From assembly GCF_900102335.1 (NCBI RefSeq), contig NZ_FNBM01000002.1, forward strand, positions 62,001-126,000: a stretch of 64,000 bases of DNA. Reading direction: 5' to 3'. Below are positions 57,877 to 64,000 of this stretch, one piece after another. Origin of the DNA: Phytopseudomonas seleniipraecipitans. Its GTDB lineage: Bacteria > Pseudomonadota > Gammaproteobacteria > Pseudomonadales > Pseudomonadaceae. Under the pieces are notes generated by a model. It saw only the letters and a program-made list of their open reading frames with translations. It was not told the DNA's origin and made no database searches. Positions within the stretch are counted from its first letter, which is position 1, and each line of letters opens with the position of its first letter. A program made the translations under genes and the position numbers.

Positions 57877-58881
57877 TCAATCCAGCCGACTGGCCACCTC
57901 GGTGGCCGTTGCGTTGTAGTACACCATTAACGAACGTGGGTCTCTGTGGCCAGTCATCCGAGCCAGATCGAGCAGCTCCAGCTTGCGAGCCAGCCGAGTG
58001 ATCGCCTCATGCCGAGTGTCATGGAATCTAAACCCATCAATCTTCAGCTCGTCACGCACACGCCGGAACATCGAATCCGCTGAACCGCTCTCCAGCCTGA
58101 ACAGGTCACCGCTCGCACCGGCCGACTCGACCAGCACACCGATCAGTTCAGCAGCACGGCGGCTCAGCGGCACATTCCTACTATCACCGTTCTTGGTTAT
58201 GTCCAGGCGCACGTAGCGCTGCGGCAGAAAGGTGTTGGCCTTGCTCAGTGACAGGATCTCTCCCTGCCGCATGGCGGTTTCCAAGGCAATCAGGAAGGCG
58301 TAGGCCAGCTCCTGCATCAACGTTTCAGGCGCCGCCCCTTCCACATATCCGAAGCGCTCCAGCAGGCGGCGCTCTTCATCGGCGGATAGCCGGCGATCAC
58401 GAGGACGACCATTACCTGGGCGCTTCACATCCCGAACTGGGTTGTTCGAGCACCAACGCCACTCTGTCTTGGCGATCTCGAACACCGACGAAAGCAATGT
58501 CATCTCGCGCCGCACACTTGGCGGCTTCAATGTTTTCAGGGATGCATCACGCCATTCAGCTATCTGGTCGACGGTAACGTCACCAATGCGCAAACCAACG
58601 AACGAAAGCTCTCTATTTAGCTTGTCCAGACGAATCTCTTCCCAACGCTGCCCCGCCTTGGAGGGAGACACCTCGCGCTTGTAACGCATCAGAGCATCTG
58701 AAAGACTCGAATTCACGCCAGCCACGTTGCCTGGCACGCCGGCCAGAATCTCAGCCTCTCGCTGGGTCGCCCAGGCCTGTGCCTGAGCCTTGGTGGGGAA
58801 TGTTTGCGAATCCCTGATGCCCTTCTTTACAACCTCAGCCCGCCATCCGCCACTGCGCTTCCTAAATGACGCCACGCACAT
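57877..58881 (-). CDS. int: Tyrosine integrase
   Basis: 334 residues. N-terminal arm/core-binding part MCVASFRKRSGGWRAEVVKKGIRDSQTFPTKAQAQAWA; catalytic residues Arg in ETAMRQGEILSL, HxxR in FHDTRHEAITR, GHRD, and the nucleophile in LMVYYNAT (Tyr321 or 322). AGGGAG before the ATG at 58881. It recombines the attP/attB sites at the tRNA-Leu 3' end. The promoter must lie in the arm-site region, so binding of integrase there could autoregulate. Confidence 0.93.
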   Translation of the reverse strand: MCVASFRKRSGGWRAEVVKKGIRDSQTFPTKAQAQAWATQREAEILAGVPGNVAGVNSSLSDALMRYKREVSPSKAGQRWEEIRLDKLNRELSFVGLRIGDVTVDQIAEWRDASLKTLKPPSVRREMTLLSSVFEIAKTEWRWCSNNPVRDVKRPGNGRPRDRRLSADEERRLLERFGYVEGAAPETLMQELAYAFLIALETAMRQGEILSLSKANTFLPQRYVRLDITKNGDSRNVPLSRRAAELIGVLVESAGASGDLFRLESGSADSMFRRVRDELKIDGFRFHDTRHEAITRLARKLELLDLARMTGHRDPRSLMVYYNATATEVASRLD

Positions 58882-58890
58882 AGCTCCCTT

Positions 58891-58999
58891 GGCGTAAAAA
58901 TGGCGTAAACAGTACCACGCAACTGCATTTAACCGCCCGAGCTTGTACTACGGCGATTGGCACCAACCCCAGCTAAACCGGCACTTGCACGCAACTGCA
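58891..58999. other. Candidate integrase arm-type and accessory sites, right
   Basis: Tandem GGCGTAAA boxes (58891-58910) match those near attL. A second direct repeat, CACGCAACTGCA, is at 58916-58927 and 58988-58999. Both sets lie between int and the attR core, the usual position of arm and Xis/IHF sites. Confidence 0.55.
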
Positions 59000-59036
59000 A
59001 TAATGTGCAGAATGCTGCCCGCCGTGGGGAGTGTCC

Positions 59037-59054
59037 CCCCCGGGGCACCATATA
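59037..59054 (+). other. attR core (duplicated tRNA 3' end)
   Basis: The same CCCCCGGGGCACCATATA as at 9762-9779; the rest of the tRNA is absent here, so this is the displaced end. Confidence 0.9.
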
Positions 59055-59396
59055 TCTTCCAGCTGTTACTTACTTGTGACAGTTCGCACCAAAGCTGTGC
59101 TGCGCGACGCCTCTTCGCACTATCAACTAGCCATTACAAAAAACCAACTTGAAAGCACCTTCAGAGCCTCGCGAGTATTACGTGGGATTATGCGTGCCCG
59201 AGGGGTTGGCATTTGCTCCGAAGTTAGCGTAGAGTTCAGCCACTGTGTTTGCATGGGTCGCCGAAAATCGTGACCTGATGCAGTAGATCGATCAAGATCC
59301 GCTACATCCCGCTCGACTTCCAACACTCCTTGCAACCAGTCTTCAGTCCTCTATACAAGGAGGCTGTCATCAACTCTAGTTCCAAGGAAATGAGAC
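59055..59396 (+). promoter_or_regulatory. Leader and promoter region of the cold-shock gene
   Basis: 342 bp from attR to the csp start with no gene I support. A possible promoter TTGGCA-N17-GTAGAG lies near 59207, and a purine-rich AAGGA box directly precedes the coding region. Long leaders are usual in cold-shock genes, whose mRNA structure changes with temperature. The short open frames here look random. Confidence 0.4.
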
Positions 59397-59609
59397 ATGT
59401 CGAATCGTCAGAACGGTACCGTCAAGTGGTTTAACGACGAGAAAGGTTTTGGTTTTATCACTCCAGAAAGCGGTCCGGATCTGTTCGTACATTTCCGCGC
59501 TATCGAAGGCAACGGCTTCAAGAGCCTGAAAGAAGGCCAGAAAGTTAGCTTCGTTGCTGTACAAGGTCAAAAAGGCATGCAGGCTGACCAGGTTCAAGTC
59601 CAGGAATAA
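59397..59609 (+). CDS. Cold-shock protein, CspA family
   Basis: 70 residues: [70 protein letters not shown], with RNP1 (KGFGFI) and RNP2 (LFVHF) motifs. An RNA/ssDNA chaperone that unwinds mRNA structure at low temperature. CapB/CspD-like in Pseudomonas. AAGGAA precedes the ATG. Confidence 0.93.
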   Translation: MSNRQNGTVKWFNDEKGFGFITPESGPDLFVHFRAIEGNGFKSLKEGQKVSFVAVQGQKGMQADQVQVQE

Positions 59610-59620
59610 GCCGCTGCTCG

Positions 59621-59653
59621 AAAAACCCCTGATGCATATCAGGGGTTTTTTTA
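59621..59653 (+). terminator. Terminator after the cold-shock gene
   Basis: AAAAACCCCTGAT-GCAT-ATCAGGGGTTTTT hairpin with a T run. Confidence 0.85.
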
Positions 59654-59698
59654 TGCCTGTGAATTAATATTCCTTTCCGCCCCTGCCTCGAGTTTTCC

Positions 59699-60193
59699 AT
59701 GCCCAGACACGTCCTGCGCCCTCAGGGCGACTTCCCTGCAGCCAGCCTCAGTCGCCGCCTGGCGGCAGTGCTGTACGACAGCTTCCTGTGCATAGCGCTG
59801 CTGATCGTCGTGGCGTTCGTCTACAAGCTGATTCAGATGGGTATCTACGGCGAGGCACAGCTAAGGCAGTGGTCAGAAGCCGGCACGCTGGACGGCGATC
59901 CGCTGCTTTCCACCCTGCTGCTATTCAGTCTGTTCGGCTTCTTCGCAAAGTTCTGGACGCATAACGGACAGACGCTCGGCATGCAGGTATGGGGAATACG
60001 GGTGCAGAATGCGGACGGCACGGCAATCAGCCCCTGGCAGGCACTGCTGCGCTTTCTGGTCGCGATTCCCGCGGGGTTGGCCCTGGGGCTGGGCTACCTG
60101 TGGATACTCGTCGATAAGAAAAAACGCAGTTGGCATGACCGTTATTCGAACAGCCTCACCGTCCAGCTGCCGAAAAACGCCCACCGCAAGTAG
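59699..60193 (+). CDS. RDD-family membrane protein
   Basis: 164 residues with three TM segments (about 22-46, 69-88 and 118-138) and the RDD motif pattern: SRRLAAVLYDSFLCIALLIV (Arg then Asp), GQTLGMQVWGIRVQNADG, WHDRYSNSLTV. RDD proteins may act as channels or transporters; some are Na+/H+ linked. It precedes the lptFG pair, convergent with lptG, as in other pseudomonads. Confidence 0.9.
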   Translation: MPRHVLRPQGDFPAASLSRRLAAVLYDSFLCIALLIVVAFVYKLIQMGIYGEAQLRQWSEAGTLDGDPLLSTLLLFSLFGFFAKFWTHNGQTLGMQVWGIRVQNADGTAISPWQALLRFLVAIPAGLALGLGYLWILVDKKKRSWHDRYSNSLTVQLPKNAHRK

Positions 60194-60279
60194 CGAGAGT
60201 GACGCTTCGAGTCAGCGAAGGTACATGAAAAAAGGTGACGCCCCGCCCTCTCCCGCCAGATGGGAGAAGGCGGGATTGA

Positions 60280-61341
60280 TCAGCCGGCTCGGCGCAACAG
60301 CCAGACGCCCGCCACCGCGCAGATCGCTGCCGGAATCAGCACCGCAAACAGCGGCGAGAAACCGAACACCAGGCTCGACGGCCCGAGCAGATCCTGAGCG
60401 ATGCGGAACACAAAGCCGACCAGCACGCCAGTGAACACGCGCTGACCCAGGGTGACCGAGCGCAACGGCCCGAAGATGAAGGAAATCGCCATTAGCACGA
60501 GTGCAGCCGTTACCAGTGGTTGCAGTACCTTGGTCCAAAAGGCCAGCCAGTACTGGCCGTTATTCAGCCCCTGCTCTTTCAGGTAATGGATGTAGCGCCA
60601 CAAGCCACTGACCGACAGCGCTTCCGGCTCCAGCACCACCGTACCGAGCAGCTGCGGGTTGAGTTCGATATCCCAGCGCTCGCTCGGCGCCTTGGCCACT
60701 TCGGTTTTGCCCTCGAGGAAGCGGGTGGTGGCCACGTCTTCCAGCTCCCAGTAGCTACCTTCATAAGTCGCGCGGCGAGCGAAGCTGGACGACTCCAGAC
60801 GACGCTGGTCATCAAAGCGATAACGCGTCACGCCGAACAACACGCCGTTGGGCTGCACGGTGTTGATGTGCACGAATTCCTGGCCCTGACGGTGCCACAT
60901 ACCACGCTTGGCGGTCTGCGCCTCGCCGGCCCCCTGAGCCATGGCGCGCCCGGCCTGGGCCTGATTCTCGCTCCACGGGGCGACGTACTCACCGATCAGA
61001 ATGCCGACCAGCATCAGCGCCAGCATGGGCTTCATCACGCCCCAGACGATGCGCCCGATGGACACGCCGGCCGCACGCATGATGGTCAGCTCGCTGTTAC
61101 TGGCCAATGTGCCCAGACCGATCAGGCAGCCGACCAGCGCGGCCATCGGCAGCATGTCGTAGATACGCCGCGGCGCGGTGAGAAAGACATACCAAAGGGC
61201 ATCGCCGATGCCGTAGCTGCCTTCTATATCGCCGAGCTCATCGATGAATGCGAACAGCAGGGCCAGGCCGACGATGATGCCGAGCACAGCCAGGATGGCG
61301 AACAGCACCTGAGCGCCAATGTAACGATCCAGCTTAACCAC
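60280..61341 (-). CDS. lptG: LPS export ABC transporter permease LptG
   Basis: 353 residues, YjgQ family. N-terminal TM (VLFAILAVLGIIVGLALLFAFIDEL), periplasmic jellyroll-like domain in the middle (about 120-270), and C-terminal TM helices (ALVLMAISFIFGPLRSVTLGQRVFTGVLVGFVFRI; FGFSPLFAVLIPAAICAVAGVWLL). Forms LptB2FG, which extracts LPS from the inner membrane. Overlaps lptF by 8 bp. Confidence 0.95.
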   Translation of the reverse strand: MVKLDRYIGAQVLFAILAVLGIIVGLALLFAFIDELGDIEGSYGIGDALWYVFLTAPRRIYDMLPMAALVGCLIGLGTLASNSELTIMRAAGVSIGRIVWGVMKPMLALMLVGILIGEYVAPWSENQAQAGRAMAQGAGEAQTAKRGMWHRQGQEFVHINTVQPNGVLFGVTRYRFDDQRRLESSSFARRATYEGSYWELEDVATTRFLEGKTEVAKAPSERWDIELNPQLLGTVVLEPEALSVSGLWRYIHYLKEQGLNNGQYWLAFWTKVLQPLVTAALVLMAISFIFGPLRSVTLGQRVFTGVLVGFVFRIAQDLLGPSSLVFGFSPLFAVLIPAAICAVAGVWLLRRAG

Positions 61342-62446
61342 GAGCGCTCTCCCGACGACTTACCAGCTTCAGACGCAACGGCTCCCAATACAGCAGCCCC
61401 AGCCCGATCAGCAGGAACAACAGGTGCACGCCCCACAACCCGACTGCCGGCGGAATGCGCCCCTTGTCGAGGGCGCTGCGTGCCGCTACCAGCAACCCGA
61501 GGTAGGTCATGTACAGCAGAATGGCCGGCAGCAACTTGAGGAAACGGCCCTGACGTGGATTGACCCGCGACAGCGGTACCGCCATCAAGGTCACGATGAA
61601 CACCAGCAAAGGAATCGACAGTCGCCATTGCAATTCAGACTGCAGACGCGGCTCTTCGCTACCGAATAGCTGCGATGTGGGAATGGCTTCTCGCTCACTG
61701 ATATCGGCGGCAACCGAGGGTTTGGGCAGTAGCACGCCGTAGGTGTCGTACTGCACCACGCGATAATCGGCCTGGCCGGGATTGCCGTCGTAGCGATAGC
61801 CGTTTTCCAGAATCAGGTAACGGCTACCATCAGCCTGCACTTCCTGACGGCCGCTCTCTGCCACCAACACGGTAATGCCGCGATCCTTGTCACCGTCACG
61901 AGACAGGCGCTTGTCCGAGATGAAAATACCACCCAGCTCGGTGCGATCCTCCGAGAGTTCCTGGGTATAGGTGACCCGCGAACCGTTGCGCATCGACTGG
62001 AAGCGCCCTGGTACCAGCGTGTCGAACTCGGTCAACGCATCCTGCTCGTTGAAGATCTTCGCGACCTGGGAAACGCCCTGAGGCGCCAGCCCCATACTCA
62101 GCCACGCCACCAACAGTGCAACCACCGTCGCCGGCGCCAGGCTGTACAGAAACAGCCGCTGCTGGCTCATGCCGGTCGCCGACAGCACGGTCATCTCGCT
62201 GTCCAGGTAGAGCCGCCCGTACGCCAGCAGGAAACCCAGAAACAGCCCCAGCGGCAGGATCAGCTGCAAAAAGCCGGGCAGACGAAAACCCATGATCAGG
62301 AACAGGACACCTGGGTCAAGCACCCCCTGAGCCGCCTGGGCCAGGTACTTGATGAAGCGGCCACTCATGATGATTACCAGCAGCACGGCGCTCACCGCAC
62401 TCAAGGTAGTCAGAACCTCTCGGGACAAATATCGGAAGACGATCAA
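61334..62446 (-). CDS. lptF: LPS export ABC transporter permease LptF
   Basis: 370 residues, YjgP family: MIVFRYLSREVLTTLSAVSAVLLVIIMSGRFIKYLAQAAQG, ISPL-like TM segments and C-terminal LPAILLYMTYLGLLVAARSAL. The start is a TTG at 62446 with GGAG eight bases upstream. Partner of LptG in the LptB2FG complex. Divergent from pepA. Confidence 0.94.
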   Translation of the reverse strand: MIVFRYLSREVLTTLSAVSAVLLVIIMSGRFIKYLAQAAQGVLDPGVLFLIMGFRLPGFLQLILPLGLFLGFLLAYGRLYLDSEMTVLSATGMSQQRLFLYSLAPATVVALLVAWLSMGLAPQGVSQVAKIFNEQDALTEFDTLVPGRFQSMRNGSRVTYTQELSEDRTELGGIFISDKRLSRDGDKDRGITVLVAESGRQEVQADGSRYLILENGYRYDGNPGQADYRVVQYDTYGVLLPKPSVAADISEREAIPTSQLFGSEEPRLQSELQWRLSIPLLVFIVTLMAVPLSRVNPRQGRFLKLLPAILLYMTYLGLLVAARSALDKGRIPPAVGLWGVHLLFLLIGLGLLYWEPLRLKLVSRRESARG

Positions 62447-62493
62447 ACAGACACTCCAGGGTTGTCAGGCTCAGGCGGCTGTGCTCAAACTAA

Positions 62494-64000
<1,507 letters not shown>

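Larger units (their letters stand above)
9762..59054. mobile_element. Intact lambdoid siphovirus prophage integrated at tRNA-Leu(CAA)
   Basis: Bounded by an 18-bp direct repeat (attL 9762-9779, attR 59037-59054). It contains integrase and excisionase-like genes, a repressor/Cro pair, a replication primase-helicase, Q-like regulator, TerS/TerL, portal, protease, capsid, tail tube, tape measure, tail-tip proteins, endolysin, spanins and holins. No essential module is obviously broken. The head module follows lambda order (Nu1-A-W-B-C/Nu3-D-E) on the minus strand. Several opposite-strand, AT-richer genes are accessory cargo. I judge it potentially inducible, but activity cannot be read from sequence. 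Confidence 0.95.

Noticed and set aside
9762..59054. CRISPR array or transposase genes inside the prophage
   Set aside because: The only tandem repeats are the short iterons and operators, without CRISPR-like repeat-spacer periodicity, and no transposase or IS end repeats were seen.

Overview
The window is a stretch of Pseudomonas chromosome carrying one apparently complete, lambdoid-type siphovirus prophage of about 49.3 kb integrated at a tRNA-Leu(CAA) gene. The host flanks give the genus: iscR-cysE-trmJ, suhB, a glycine-zipper protein gene, secF-secD-yajC-tgt-queA and tRNA-Leu on the left, and a cold-shock gene, an RDD protein gene, lptG-lptF and pepA on the right. This gene order is typical of Pseudomonas. 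Two copies of an intergenic repeat lie in the left flank. I cannot name the species from sequence alone.

Prophage boundaries: the 3' end of the tRNA (9762-9779) is repeated exactly at 59037-59054 (18 bp). Tandem GGCGTAAA boxes sit just inside both ends, at 9822-9840 and 58891-58910, and are probable integrase arm sites. The tyrosine integrase and an excisionase-like gene meet end to end beside attR.

Layout from attL to attR. (1) 10059-15732 is cargo: an AlbA_2/ATPase-type protein, an SOS cassette (umuDC and, divergently, yedK/HMCES around one LexA box), and an AT-rich pair encoding a stand-alone GT51 transglycosylase domain and a nucleotidyltransferase. (2) 15742-16927 holds endolysin and spanins. 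(3) 17012-18249 is a plus-strand cargo block with a membrane protein, a CsrA/RsmA-like regulator and a small protein. (4) 18203-40064, minus strand, holds the tail and head genes and the terminase, interrupted at 29568-30341 by an opposite-strand membrane protein gene. (5) 40070-41279 holds an orphan gene and two holin-like genes. (6) 41280-47157 runs leftward: late-control region, Q-like regulator, an iteron-rich region, primase-helicase, small P-loop protein, TraR/DksA-type zinc finger, CII-like and Cro-like genes. (7) 47181-47982 is the immunity region, with a CI/LexA-type repressor flanked on both sides by TACCC-N3-GGGTA operators. (8) 48017-57876 is the rightward early operon with many 4-bp overlaps: small phage proteins, DUF2303, a second P-loop protein, DHH and HD phosphohydrolases, a C5 cytosine methyltransferase and an excisionase-like protein. 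It is interrupted by two opposite-strand membrane proteins that share a motif; one lies between 36-bp direct repeats.

How it works together: RecA-driven cleavage of the repressor would release the leftward replication/late operon and the rightward early operon. The Q-like protein probably lets transcription read through hairpins between the late genes. The best candidates for undescribed biology are the GT51-nucleotidyltransferase pair, the repeat-flanked membrane morons, the phage CsrA homologue and the helically phased iteron cluster.
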